This document shows positions 30,638-42,512 of a stretch of 64,000 nucleotides of DNA, piece after piece. The stretch is from contig JANWWO010000004.1 in assembly GCA_025057375.1 (NCBI GenBank), positions 1-64,000 of the forward strand, given 5' to 3'. The translations under genes were made by a program, and so were the position numbers. Under the pieces are notes generated by a model. It ran no database searches, was not told the DNA's origin, and saw only the letters and a program-made list of their open reading frames with translations. How positions within the stretch are numbered: position 1 is the first letter of the stretch; every line of letters starts with the position of its first letter. This DNA is from Candidatus Absconditabacterales bacterium. Its GTDB lineage: Bacteria; Patescibacteriota; Gracilibacteria; Absconditabacterales; Absconditicoccaceae.

Positions 30638-33600
30638 ATGCTATCACGACTTCGTTCTTTTTTTGGTGGTGATTATAATGCACGTCAAATAGCTCGCTAT
30701 CGTGCAAAAATTCCTGCTATTCATCATGCTCGTCAGTTATTTTCTTCTCTTTCTGATGCAGATTTTCCTGCTCAAACACATGCCTTTCGCGAGCGTGTTT
30801 TGGCAGGGGAGTCACTTGATGATCTTTTGCCTGAAGCATTTGGGCTGGTTATAGAAGCCTGTCGTCGCCTCTGTGGTCAAGAATTTCTTGTCAAGTGACA
30901 GAAAAAACTATGGAATATGGTTCCTTATGATGTCCAATTGATTGGATGAATGGTTCTTCATGATGGGATAATCGCTGAGATGAAGACAGGAGAAGGAAAG
31001 ACGCTTGTCGCCTCACTTCCTGCCTATCTCAACGCTTTGAGCGGAGAGCGTGTATTTGTTGTTACTGTCAATGACTATCTCGCTTCACGTGATGCAGAAT
31101 GGATGGGTAATTTGTATCGTTTCTTGGGCTTACAGGTAGGATGTGTCATTAAATCTGTTCCTGTCGGAGCAAGGCGTCAGCAGTATGAAAGCGATATTAT
31201 TTATGTTGAAAACGCAGAGCTTGGTTTTGATTATCTAAGGGACAATTTGGTAACAAGTATGGATGAGAGATGTTTGCTTTTCAAACCACTAGCATTTGCT
31301 TTGGTGGATGAAGCAGATAGTATTTTGATTGATGAAGCAAGAACGCCCCTTATTATTTCTGAGCCAGATAGAGAACCAACAGATAAGTATGTTGCCTACG
31401 CAAAAATTATTCAAACTTTGATTCCAGCCAAAGGAAAGAAAAAAATTTCCAAATGATTCCTTGGTGACATCATGGAAAAAGCAAAAAAAGAAGCATCTGA
31501 CCATGATGACGAAAACATCGATGATGATGGCGACTACCATATTGACGAAAAGACCAAGTCAGCACTTTTGACCGGGAAAGGGATAGAAAAGCTTGAAAAA
31601 ATGCTTGGGGTTAATAATCTGTATATGGATTTTGGGTTTGATGAGATTCATCACATTGAAAATGCGCTCAAAGCTCGTGCGTGTTATATACGTGACAAAG
31701 ATTATATTGTTCGCAATGGTGAAGTGCTTATTGTGGATCAAGGAACAGGAAGAACAATGCCAGGAAGAAGATTTAGCGAATGACTTCATCAGGCAATTGA
31801 AGCAAAAGAATGAGTTAAAATCCAAAATGAATCCAAAACACTTGCGTCGATCACTTACCAAAACTTTTTCAAAAATTTCAAAAAATTGGCATGAATGACA
31901 GGAACTGCGTTGACTGAAGCAGAAGAATTTGATACAATTTATAAAATCCAAACACTCTCTATTCCCACAAATAAACCAGTGATTAGAGTCGATCTTCCTG
32001 ATAAGGTATATTTTGATCAGCAAGCCAAATGGTCAAAAATCGTTGCAGATATTGAATTTGCTCATCGTCATGGTCAGCCAATTTTGATCGGAACATCAAG
32101 TATTGATACCTCAGAATATGTATCACAGCTTTTGACCAAAAAAAGCATCAATCACTCGGTCCTCAATGCTAAATATCATGAACAAGAAGCATCTATCGTC
32201 CAAAATGCTGGTAAGTTTTGATCAGTCATGGTTGCTACCAATATGGCGTGAAGATGAACAGATATTCAACTTGAAGAAGGCTTAAATGCCAAAATTGCCG
32301 CCAAGTATGCATGATGGATAAAAAAACAGCTTTCTGCCTTTACTGCTTATCGTGATACAAAATCAAAGACCGATAATATCGATTATGCAACAGATAAAAC
32401 ACATCGCAAATATGGTATTGCGTGTCATGTCTACTCCCAGGTAGAGTATGATTTGATGCTTGATGCCTTGACATCTGTACTCGATCTGACAGCGGAGCAG
32501 CGTACTCAACTTACCAATCCCAAACAAGGAATGCATCGTGAGTCGGTTCACTGTGTTTTCTTGACTCATTGATCAAGATCATCATCTCATGATCCATTTG
32601 CAAGTTTTGTTTTTGTATCATATGAAGCGTGTGATCAGACACCTCAGAGTATTGGTCCAAAACTAAAAAAAATCGCAACTGATTCGCTCCGTCTTTTTCA
32701 TCAACCTCTTCACTTTGGGCTTTTTGTCCTTGCAACAGAAAAACATGATAGTAGAAGAATTGATAATCAGCTTCGTGGTCGTTCATGAAGACAGTGAGAT
32801 CCATGAGTGACAGTGTTTTATGTGGCTCTTGATGATGCGATTATGAGAAAAATGTGAGGAGATAAAATCCAAGCAATGGCAAAATTTTTGCTTCCACAAA
32901 AAGAATTGGGAATCTTTGAATTGACTCAACCGCAGTTTTCTGATGCAATTGCTCGTGCACAAAGGCAAATGGAAGCATGGCATTTTTCGATAAGGAAACA
33001 TCTTTTTGATTATGACTCCGTTGTCGATATCCAAAGAAAAGCTATCTACAAAAAAAGAGATGCTCTTATCAATGCACTTCATTCTTGTACTGATGATGCT
33101 ATGCCAGCGTTTTTTGAGGAAACAATTGCAGCGTATTGCCATCCTGCTGTTTCTCATTGTTTTGCGTTATCATATGCGCAAGAAGAAAATACAGATGATT
33201 TGTGATCTGTTATTACAGCCAATCTTGGATTGGTTATGCCTGATACACTGAGTCATACACAAGAAGCTGTACATGATCGACTTCATGGACTTGTTATCAA
33301 TCAGTGCGTCCAAGCAGATGTGTCTCAAATGAGACAATTTTTGCGTTTTGTGGTGATGAGAACAATGGATAGATTGTGGATTGAACATATTGATGCGATG
33401 CAATCATTGAGAGAAAAAGTGTGATTGATGGGATATGCACAGCAGGATCCTCTTGTTGCTTACAAAAAAGAATCGTTTGGAAAATATCAAGCATTAATTG
33501 GCAATATTGCTTGCTTTGTGATTCGTGCGTTATGTCAGCAACAAACGATTTCAGATGATCAGTCTACACAGTCCGTTATGATCGAGCATCTTCGTCATGT

Positions 33601-33868
33601 TGCGGGGTCGCTCAAGTCTGCTGTCATACCGACCACTCACGTACAGTCTCCGTCCTCATCTTCAGTGTTTGAGTCAAATGCGGAATTTGAGGTATTTGAA
33701 GATGGTGAGAAAAAAAATAAGATCTGACAGTCAGTGTCGACCAGATCGAAGTTGAGACCTAATGACAAAGTGACTGTTCGCTATCATAATGGAACCTATG
33801 AGTATGATATCAAATACAAAAAAGTAAAAGACGATATTGAACAGGGGAAATGCGAGATCGTATGATAG
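30638..33868 (+). CDS. secA: preprotein translocase ATPase SecA
   Basis: A 1076-residue SecA motor, long for the family (about 900 in E. coli). NBD1 shows [25 protein letters not shown] (the second Gly of LIGGM is a TGA codon) and [34 protein letters not shown]. After a charged insertion ([20 protein letters not shown], about residues 275-310) the protein resumes with [42 protein letters not shown], and NBD2 motifs including [12 protein letters not shown] and ATNMAGRGTDI-type text. The helical scaffold and wing domains follow ([29 protein letters not shown]). The tail is extended by a linker and about 50 residues without the zinc-binding Cys motif. The acidic insertion and long tail account for the extra length. 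Confidence 0.95.
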
Positions 33869-33890
33869 TGCTTATACCCACATATTTTAC

Positions 33891-33914
33891 TTTGCACAAT
33901 ATATCTTGTGCAAA
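33891..33914. repeat. perfect inverted repeat downstream of secA
   Basis: TTTGCACAA (33891-33899) and TTGTGCAAA (33906-33914) around six bases, 22 bases after the secA stop. It has no T tract, so it may be an operator or an mRNA 3' hairpin. A weaker pair TCACATGC/GCATGTGA follows about 25 bases later. Confidence 0.6.
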
Positions 33915-34066
33915 TCAATCAATTTATGTCGTCTGTTTCTCACATGCTTGCTATATAGTATTTGTACTTGCATGTGAAACAAAAAAAAGTATCATAAACA
34001 ATAGTTTTTGGTGTCTAGTCTATCCATTATGATAATCTGTACAATTTTTTAGTTTTTTTTCTTCCT

Positions 34067-35551
34067 ATGACTCAATCTTCGTCTTCCTCTACACTTCATG
34101 TGATCATTGCTGTTTTGGTGGTGATTATTTTGGCAATGACATGAGGATTTATTTATATGATACAATCATTCCCCTCTGATGATACTCCTCAAGAGTCTCA
34201 AAAAAAAACCTATCGTATTGATCAACGTGTCACTTTTACATGAACAATTGTAAGATCAGTCTATCCTCAATTTACTTTTGGGTTTGAAAATGAGGCAGGG
34301 GAGTATTTTTGAGTGAGAAGCCGTCTGTTTTCTCTCAATACCTTTCTTGGTCGTCGTGTTATTATCGATGCAACAGTGTCAGATATTGTTGGTGATTTTT
34401 ATTTACTGACGATTATAGCTATTCGTGAAGAACCAACAGCCCCTCTTGCAGAAGAACCAACACAGTCCACAGGAGCACTGTTGTCTATGAGAATGGTGTA
34501 TGATGCAGGATTGTTTTTTTCACATAGCCAAGGACGAACATTTCGTCTTGATCAAGTAGCACAATCACTCACCATCACTGATGAAACATGAAAGGATATT
34601 CTGTTTATTTCGTATTTTCTCTGTGCTCAACAATCCGCATCCAACTCGTGTGCATGACTTCAAAGAAGTTTTTCATCAATTAGTACATCACGTTTGACGG
34701 CAAGTGATGGTACTCAGGTAATTCCTGTTCCTGACTCTAACCGTTTTTTTATGACCAATGAAACGTGGTGACGATATCTTACTCCCGCAGAAAATGTTGC
34801 TATGGCGACTCTCCTTCCTCATCTTGCTCCTTTTGGCGAAGAAGCTGTTCGTCTTATTTTATGACAAGATCCTCGTCGTACTGAATGTCCTATTCAACTA
34901 TCACGTGCGACAATCTGACTCACCTTTTCTGATACGATGGTTGTCAGAATCCAATGAACTGGTGATAAGACAATTGTTTCATGCACAACGAGATTGATGG
35001 ATGATGGAACGGCTCTCATGCGTGAACCTTTTATTATAACCCAGACACCTCTTCCATCTCAATCTTCTCTTTTTACCTGAACAACGCTACCAACAAATAC
35101 TGGCACAGTTTCAACGCAGACTCCTTCATCACCTATAACATGATCATTCCCTGTACAATCATCGCTTATTAAGGATGAGACAGTTCGTCAAATTCCTGTG
35201 ATGACTACCTGACTGACATTTACAGCACGTGCATGATTTACCATGGTGATACCCACGATGAGAGCACAGTTTGCGTGAGAAGCAATCGATGATGATCGTG
35301 GAATTGAAGGACTTCGTTGTCGATCCAAAACAGCAATTGCAGCATTTGATCGTACTGATGAGTGGACAGAGACACCAAGTATCACTCACTATCTATGTAC
35401 GTATCGTGAAACGCTTCTTGATCAGCTAGCACAAGACTATCGTGTTCTCCCCTTCCCAGATCAAAAACATATGCATTTGATCCAAATCAATGATCCTGCT
35501 CGATATGATATCGCATTTTGAATTACGATTAGTTATCCAGAAGCAGAATAA
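34067..35551 (+). CDS. membrane-anchored exported protein of unknown function
   Basis: A 494-residue protein with a single N-terminal transmembrane helix (LHVIIAVLVVIILAMTGGFIYMI, residues about 9-33) and a long exterior part. A domain of about 290 residues is followed by a Thr/Pro/Ser-rich linker (residues about 325-375: LFTGTTLPTNTGTVSTQTP...), then a second domain ending near the stop. The second domain contains TMVIPTMRAQFAGEAIDDDRGIEGLRCRSK. The layout of anchor, domain, low-complexity linker and domain fits a cell-surface protein. I recognise no enzymatic motif. It sits 27 bases upstream of ftsX and in the same direction, so a cell-envelope role alongside FtsX is conceivable. ATG 34067 follows a T/C-rich tract; TAA 35549-35551. 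Confidence 0.6.
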
Positions 35552-35578
35552 TTATTTTTTACTTGTTTGTCTTGTGAT

Positions 35579-36562
35579 ATGAAAAAAATTTCTCGTCATT
35601 CGATTATTTCTCAATCCTTGATAAAGGATGATCTTCTCTCTCTTGTCAAGTATTCCTGGCAGTCATTTTTGGTCACAAGCGTGATTATTGGTCTGTTGCT
35701 CTTTTTTCTCAATATTTTGATTGGGGTAGCGAACAATGCCAACAATTTTACTCGTGCTATTGAAGCAAGGCTTGGTATGTATATTTATTTGGTTGATGAT
35801 ATGGATCAATCAGAGAGATACACGCGTCTTTTAGCATTACAAAAAGATCTCGATGCTGCCTGACTAGTATCACGCTATATTTCTCAATCAGAGGCACAAG
35901 CAACACTGGCGCAAATTATTCCTGATGTCATCGAAAGATTTAGGCAATACAATATCTCCGATCCTCTTCCTGCTACGCTTCATATTAAACTTCGTCGTCA
36001 TGAAGATTACCAAAAAATGTATCAAATTGTTCTCCAATATCGCGAGTTGATTCGTAACCTTGATGAGGTTGCCAATGGAGAACAAACATTGAGAGCACAA
36101 GAGCGTAGAGTTTCTCAATCCCTCAACTTTATTTCTTTGATCAGGAATGGAGCGATTTTTCTCATCACACTTTTTGTGTGTATTATCATCATTATCTTGA
36201 TTTATTTGTTGAGAATTCTATTCGCAAAATTTCGTGATATTATTGAAATCAAAAAACTTTTGGGCTCTAGCTATACACAGATCGCGCTCCCCTTTTTGTT
36301 GGCATCAATGATTATCCTCATAGCGGGGTTTGGTGTGATGGCTATAGCAATGGGTGGACTTGACTATTTTTTTCATATCCAACAAATCCCCCCTTTGATG
36401 TTCAATGTAGATAATTTCTCTCTTCCTATCATTCCTGAGACATGGTTTGCATCATGGAACGTCTGGCTTATGCTCGCTGCCCAAGCAATCGTGATTTGTG
36501 GGTGAGTTTTTTTGTGAGCTCACTATTTTCTGCTCAAAGCAGTGAAAAAAGCAGGTGAATAA
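35579..36562 (+). CDS. ftsX: cell-division ABC-transporter-like permease FtsX
   Basis: A 327-residue protein with FtsX topology: one N-terminal helix (FLVTSVIIGLLLFFLNILIG, residues about 33-55), an extracytoplasmic domain of about 130 residues, then three C-terminal helices (AIFLITLFVCIIIIILIYLL; LLASMIILIAGFGVMAIA; WLMLAAQAIVICG). IIEIKKLLGSSYTQIALPFL is the conserved cytoplasmic coupling loop (E-I-x-x-L-x-G-x-x). With FtsE it activates peptidoglycan hydrolases at the septum. No ftsE is adjacent, so the ATPase must be encoded elsewhere. TAA 36560-36562. The terminator downstream points the other way. Confidence 0.85.
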
Positions 36563-36591
36563 AAATGTTTGCTTTTTACATATTTCGTACG

Positions 36592-36620
36592 AAAAAAGCC
36601 TTAGAATAATTATCTAAGGC
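36592..36620 (-). terminator. rho-independent terminator, minus strand
   Basis: GCCTTAGA and TCTAAGGC (36598-36605 and 36613-36620) form a perfect 8-bp stem with a six-T tract on the minus strand (plus-strand A at 36592-36597). A second palindrome, AACGTTTGG...CCAAAACGTT (36632-36653), precedes it. Both lie downstream of the tiny minus-strand gene at 36839. Confidence 0.75.
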
Positions 36621-36839
36621 ATGATAATCAAAACGTTTGGTAACCAAAACGTTCAAATTTGTCAACTATTGAGCTCGTCCCAGCGCCTTCTGATTTCCCG
36701 TTTTTCTTCCGGTGTTAGGTTTGGACGCATAGTAACAAACTTTGTCGGATTGTCTTCTCTAACTTGGACAACTTTTCTTAACAGAGGTGTTACAATGTAG
36801 CATTGATCCTTGTAACGAACTACTCTACTTTTTTTTCAT
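36614..36839 (-). pseudogene. tiny gene out of frame at an A8 tract after its start
   Basis: On the minus strand ATG at 36837-36839 is followed by eight A and then TAG, giving four codons. If the A tract were seven (or ten) long, the frame would continue MKKSRVVRYKDQCYIV, LLRKVVQVREDN, KFVTMRPNLTPEEKREIRRR, WDELNS. At 36662-36664 it meets a TGA that would end the protein sensibly under the standard code; read as Gly the frame runs on into the palindrome to TAG at 36614. Codon use (CGG, CGC, CTG, CCG) is richer in GC than neighbouring genes. A strong terminator in the same orientation follows. Possible readings are a recently acquired standard-code gene, a phase-variable gene, or a pseudogene. 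No function is recognised. Confidence 0.45.
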
Positions 36840-36933
36840 ATGCATTTTTATCTGAGGGGTTTAAGTTTAAGAAAGTAATTTATCCTCAAACGTAACGAAT
36901 ATATTTTTTTACAAACAAAAGTCAAGAGAATTT

Positions 36934-39177
36934 TTATATTTTCTCCTCCCCTACTTCCTGTAGTAGATGCATTTCTAGTCTTCTGACGCTAAATTTCGGG
37001 TTATCAAATTTGACGATACATACGCCTTTCCACGCCTCAATCACTGTCCCCTTCCCAAATAATGCATGTTTGACTCTGTCTCCTTCCTCAAAGGTTTTTT
37101 TGGTATACTTGCTTGATCATGAGGTCGATGCACCCTGAAGATCGTAGGATTTGATGAGATCAGCAGGAATCTCTTTGATAAATCTGGAGGGAGGATTGGA
37201 TATAGTGCGTCATCGTGTCATTCTTGTATTAGCATACGAAAGAAAAAGATAGTCTTGGGCCCTGGTGATGGCAACATACATCAATCTTCTCTCTTCTTCC
37301 ATTTTTTTATCATCCAATCTGGCGTCTTGCATCGGGAACAAATTATCCTCCAATCACACGATGAAGACGGTCGGAAATTCCAATCATTTGGAGGCATGGA
37401 TCGTCATCAATTTGATCGCATTGACGTGATCTCACTCTTGTCCGGCAATATCAGTCAAAAGCGTGATTTCATCAAGATAAGACTCCAATGCAGTCAGTCA
37501 TCATGCTGTTTCTGCTTCATCACGAAATTTTTCGGCCATGTTGATCAACTGCCCAATATTCTCAAATTTTTCTTGTCCTCATTCTTCTCATTCGTGTTTG
37601 ATCAAATACTGTTTGTAAGCAATATCTGTTACTATCCTGTCAATAATATCTCAGGGTGCTGTATTATGTGCGACCATAGCAAGCCAACGATTAGCCATTT
37701 GTGTCCATTGTTCTAGCGCAGACGTGGCACGAGTGGTTATACCGAGAGAAAAATACGATCACTGACTGATCAGGTCTCGAACAGATTGGTTGATACGTTT
37801 TGCTTCCTCACTTAGTAGGGTTCGTGTTGTATCGCTGATCCCGCGTGTAGGAAGATTGATAATTCTTTCTAGTGCCATATTGTCCTTCGGATTACGCACA
37901 AAACGAGCATACGCAAGAATATCTTTTACTTCTGACCTCTCAAAAAATTTGTACGCTCCAAATACTTTGTAGGGAATTCCTTCTTGGATGCATATTTTTT
38001 CAAATATAGATGATTGAGCATTGGTCCTATACAATATCGCAAAATCGCCCCGGTCACAACCTTTGTCGATCTTCTGCGTGCGAAGTTTACGAATCATCGC
38101 TAAAATATTGATCGCTTCAGCTGTTTCGTCAGGATGATTGAGTAAAACTAGATGATCACGCCCCTCTCTATGAGCGTGGACTGTTTTGTCGTATTGATGA
38201 CGATTGTTTTTGATGATCGTATTCGCTGCTTCGATAATATGCGGACGAGAACGATAATTGGTGACGAGCAAAAAAGATTTCATATCAGGCCAGTATTTTT
38301 GCAGATTAAGAAAATGGTCCATGACAGCTCATCTCCAGCCATAAATCGATTGAAAATCATCACCAATAAACGTGATATTCCCTGTGTCACCTGTCAACAT
38401 TTTCATCAAAAGAAATTGGATCTCGTTGGTGTCTTGTGCTTCATCGACGAGAATAAATTTGAAACGTTCTTGCCATTTACGCAACACATCAGGATGTAAA
38501 CGAAACAACAAAAACGGCAAAAGCAGCAAATCATCAAAATCAAGAGAATTTGCTTGGATGAGTGTATGTTGATATTCTTGGTAAATGAGAAAAATGGTTT
38601 GGTCATAGTCGTTTTTGACATCTTTTTTGTAACTTGCTGGATCTTTTCCCTCATTTTTTAGTCTACTAATGATATTTTTGATTTCCCTGGGTTCAAACAC
38701 TGTTTCTGCATGTTGATTTTTGAGAACTGTTTTGATAATTTTGGCTGTATCAGTTGTATCATAAATCCCAAAGCTTTTTGTATAGCCCAATCCTAGCTGT
38801 TCGATGTCGTGTTTGAGAATTTTGAGAAAGAGCGAGTGGAAGGTTCCAATCCATGGGAAACGAATATCGTGATATTTGTGCATCAAATCTTGGGAAATTT
38901 CCGCAGGGAGACTGTCGATAATTGTACGTAATCTTTCGCTCATTTCCTTTGCAGCTTTGTTCGTAAATGTCACTGCCATAATTTGGGATGGAGATGCGTG
39001 ACCATCAATTACAAGGTGGGCAATCTTGTAGGTCAGTGCTCTTGTTTTTCCCGATCATGCAGCAGCAAGAATGAGTGATGATCATGCTGTATATATTACA
39101 GCGTTGTATTGTTCATCATTGAGGAGGGGACGAAAGAGCGAAGACATAGGCACGGGTGAATAAAGGAGATAATTCAT
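36934..39177 (-). CDS. UvrD/PcrA-type superfamily 1 DNA helicase
   Basis: A 747-residue 3'-5' helicase. Walker A is [19 protein letters not shown] (residues about 38-56), followed by [14 protein letters not shown] (motif Ia), [28 protein letters not shown] (motif II), [11 protein letters not shown] (motif III), [13 protein letters not shown] (motif IV), and [12 protein letters not shown] with later [14 protein letters not shown]. The C-terminus has a small Tudor-like domain ([20 protein letters not shown]) that PcrA uses to contact RNA polymerase. The start is ATG 39175-39177, immediately after the TAA of the upstream minus-strand gene (TAA-T-ATG), implying coupling. Stop TAA at 36934-36936. 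Confidence 0.93.
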
Positions 39178-39178
39178 A

Positions 39179-39529
39179 TTAATCAGAATGTCTATGGTGA
39201 GGAGCTTGTCATTGCATATAAATATCAGGATCGCCAAAACTTAGACGATCTGATAAGGGTTGATCTAATCCAAAGGAGGCGCATTGATGCTTCCATTGAG
39301 TAAGGATATCATGTCGATGCAGACGAATAAGTCTTTGAAGGTGAAAGTGATGGGTAAGGATGCGAATTGTCATTGTTTTGCATTGGACAAAGAGATGAGG
39401 ATAGGGAATGTGTGGATACAGTGATGCAAGATGCGTGATAATGATTTTTTGGAGAAAAAGTGCAGCGATATGACGCTGTCAGCGTTTTTTGATAATAGAG
39501 GAAACAACTGTCTGAGCGAGTGTTTTCAT
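39179..39529 (-). CDS. small protein of unknown function, faintly DciA/DUF721-like
   Basis: A 116-residue basic protein from ATG 39527-39529 to TAA 39179-39181. The first half is a helix rich in Ile/Lys/Arg (VVSSIIKKRGQRHIAAL), and the middle has a short beta-type segment LFVQCKTMTIRILTHHFHLQRLI. A basic helical start followed by a strand-rich middle is how DUF721/DciA proteins (helicase loaders) look, but the resemblance is weak and I do not assign it. Its stop is one base from the uvrD start, so the two are almost certainly translated from one mRNA. The next gene upstream (HupE/NicO fusion) ends 34 bases away. Confidence 0.55.
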
Positions 39530-39563
39530 CAAAAAAACTTTCGTATAAGTAAAAGTAGATTGG

Positions 39564-41057
39564 TTAGAGTTGTGTTCGCATTCCCCACATTAGCCATAAA
39601 CTAATCAAGACCAATAACCCAAATGATAGTACGCCTGACCGTTGAGCGAGTGTCGTCAGACGAGAGTGAAGAATTGTTTTTGTTTGGATGATGATGATAG
39701 CGATGACTTGCAGTGTGATATAAATTCCTAAACAGAGTGCTCCCAAAAAAGGGAAAAGTAAATCCAAGCGTCATAATGAAAAGAGAAGAAAAAAGACTGA
39801 CCATCAAAATGTGCAGGGAGCAAGTCACGACACAAAAGCGACTCAGAGTGTATGTCGAATTGATTCGCCTTTTTTGAGATCATTATCGTCATCACTCTCC
39901 TGCCCAAAGTGTCTAACAGCACGAATCAACATCCAGATAGCATAAAAAAACAAGATAATCGTAGATCAAAATTGGATATAAGGAAGGTAGGGTGCTGGAT
40001 CCATTAACCATTGAAGAAAATATACAAAGATAACCAAAACGAAGAGATCAGAAATATGGGTGATCGCGAATGCAAGAGAAAACAAAAAACCATGTCGGTG
40101 CGTTTTTTTTCCATCTAAAAGATAACTTGCCATAATATTTTTTGCATGTCAGGGACCAATTGCATGAATCATGCCAAGGATAATCATTGCTAAAACAACC
40201 TGTCGTCGAGGAAGCGAAGACGATTGGGTGAAAGCATAGATTTTTTGGAGGGTTTGTGTGAGATAAGCTGTTCCTACTTCAGTTGATGTGATGAACTGCG
40301 AAGGATCAAAGGTTCATTTGGTTCATGATGAAGAGGCTGTTTGGAGTGGTATTGGCGCAGCACATTCTGTTCTGCTGGCTTGTCAGGGACTTGGGTCAGT
40401 AGACAGAGGATCCCGTGAGTTATAAATTTCTTCATAATCAGAATAACAGTCTCCATCTGTATCTCGAAGTTTAATTTTTGTCCCAAAAATTTCTTCATCA
40501 CCATCACAAAGACCATCACTATCAGTGTCTGTACAGCTTTCTTTTTTTTGAGAAAAATCAAAACTTGCCTGTGTTCTTTTTGCAGTTAAAATTCTATAGC
40601 CAAATGGCTCAGTTTGCAAGCCAACACCAGCAAAGATAGTCAGTCTATTTGTTTGAAGGGGGAAATTATTAAATAACGTATTATCCATCATAAGAGCGCG
40701 AATCGTCGTATCACATTTTGCAAAAAGACCAAAATCTACACCCTGGGTAATTAGTGTAGGGATGTCTTTGGGAATGAGCGACACGCTAACAATCGGACAG
40801 GGATTGGATTCTTGATCACGAAAGCTGAGACGATCAGAGATATAGGATTGAAAAATTTGTTCATGATCAAAAAGCCTCTCCACTCATCAAAAAGCAACAT
40901 CATTTTCGGACAGAAGTCGTTGGGCTTGATAGCTATGAAGTGTGAGTGTGCCATTGATATGTTGACCTTGGATAAAGAGATTGAGCTGAGAGATATCGAT
41001 TGGATGCCCAAAGGTAACCAATGGGAGTATGAAGAGAAGAAGAGAAATGATTATCAT
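39564..41057 (-). CDS. HupE/NicO-type metal transporter with exported N-domain and Ca-binding repeats
   Basis: A 497-residue protein in three parts. A signal-anchor (IIISLLLFILPLVTFGHP) leads into an N-terminal exported domain, HPIDISQLNLFIQGQHINGTL, typical of HupE/UreJ-2 proteins. Near residues 170-215 are acidic repeats DTDSDGLCDGDEE and DTDGDCYSDYEE, matching thrombospondin type 3 calcium-binding loops (DxDxDG). From about residue 285 a six-helix membrane domain contains MIHAIGPGHAKNIMASYLL, the NicO/RcnA H-A-x-G-P-G-H-x-K motif, and SGLAPCTFGWSVFF. NicO proteins move nickel or cobalt. The frame is also open upstream to an ATG at 41220-41222 (55 more codons, another hydrophobic helix); 41057 is preferred because the HP-D-S segment normally follows the signal peptide directly. 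Confidence 0.72.
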
Positions 41058-41565
41058 CCATATCACAAGAATAAAAATACAACCATTATAAATATAAGGA
41101 AATCATCACGAATAATCAAGTGATTTGTAGAAAATAGTCAGGTTGTGTGCATATGTGTATAGTGAGCAGAGACAAAAAATCACGAAAAGTCTTGATATCC
41201 AGACGGACAGCAAATTCTTCATAATTATTCGTTTTTTATTATTGTTGTTTTGATTGCCATTACTCGAACTTAACTAGTGGTGGTCATCATCGTGCATTAT
41301 TATGTTGTTTTGTCTACCGTTTTTAGGTGTTTGTTAATCTGGAGTTATTATCCCACTGACACAACTTATCAAAAATTTATACATCAGATTATTTAATAAC
41401 AAAATATTTCAAAGCTTGCTAACCACTTACTCCCCTACTTTTATATATTACAAACACACTTGTGGTTTTTTTGCATTATTGTTTCTCACTTTTTATGTTT
41501 TTTGATATTTGTTATGTGTTTTTTGCTCATTCCTCCTCTACCTTCTCCTCTTTATCTACAATTGT
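41058..41565. other. intergenic region, about 500 bases
   Basis: AT-rich and without a convincing gene. The left part is in frame with the HupE/NicO gene (possible extension to 41222). The right part is full of T runs and ends with a weak GTG/CAC palindrome near 41448-41470 followed by seven T. I see no RNA gene. Confidence 0.4.
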
Positions 41566-42180
41566 ATGATCATACATACTTTCAATAGTACGAAATTATT
41601 GTACAAAGAACGACGTACGTTACATTCTTCTTATCCAAGCAATAGTAATTATGAAAAGGCAGTTATGCTGATGGAAGAAATTCGTTTTATTCTCGCACAA
41701 GATAATTCTCCTAAGATGAATATGTTCGATGATTAGTATCGTTTGATCAGTTCACTTTGTACAAGTGCAAGCGACATGCACCGTTACGTAATAGAAGATA
41801 AGATGGAAGAATGATATACTTGATAAGGTGTACGATATTCTCGTTTCTTCCTAGATTGATGATTGAGCACATGCTCTATTATTTGTATGTGAATAGGTGA
41901 TATATCTGCTATGGGAGTTCATAGAGGGATACATCGTCTTATCAATCAGTTTGATTGTTCATTAGTTCATCGTTGCCAAAAAACCAACATTATTGAACAT
42001 GGTGTGCTAGATGTGACGACTACACAGTGTACAAAACGTGTGGCGTTACACAACAAAACACAATCAAGATGATATGATGGACGTGTTGATAGTGGATATG
42101 ATAAACATTGTAGAGTCAATCATAATAAAAATGACTGTAGCAATACATCATGAGTTCATATCAAGCGAATTGAAACATAG
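41566..42180 (+). other. possible decayed gene or small ORFs
   Basis: A single plus-strand frame is interrupted by TAG (41734-41736) and TAA (about 41825) but otherwise open. 41566-41736 encodes 56 residues (SSYPSNSNYEKAVMLMEEIR...), a short middle piece follows, and 41911-42180 encodes 89 residues from ATG 41911 (MGVHRGIHRLINQFDCSLVH..., later Cys/His/Asn-rich). The protein-like composition of the pieces suggests either small independent genes or one gene with two in-frame stops. No family is recognised. From 42181 to 42512 I see nothing coding, only a stem of TTCTCC...GGAGAA type near 42309-42345. Confidence 0.3.
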
Positions 42181-42512
42181 CGACGTTTTTCACAAAGGAA
42201 ATGAGCAGCGTCTCATCGAGTAAACGTCACTTTCTCCCTACACGTGAAAGAATGTGAACGAAGAGAGAAAAAAACTGATCGTGCATCTATCAAAACATTG
42301 TATACAATGATATTCTCCCCTTAAAAAGAAAAAGGAAGGAGAACATATATTATTTTTCTTCTTTCTCTGGGTGAAAAACCTATTCATTTCACATGTGACA
42401 ATTTGTATTTTTGTATATGTTTGCTAGTCTAGAGCCTTATTATTTTTATTCATAACTATCAAAAATTTACACATAATCTTTGCTACATATCGAATATCAT
42501 CCAATCTCTGAG

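Noticed and set aside
41058-41222. Longer N-terminus for the HupE/NicO fusion starting at 41222
   Set aside because: The HupE-type domain normally follows the signal peptide directly, which fits the start at 41057; the extension adds a second unneeded hydrophobic helix.
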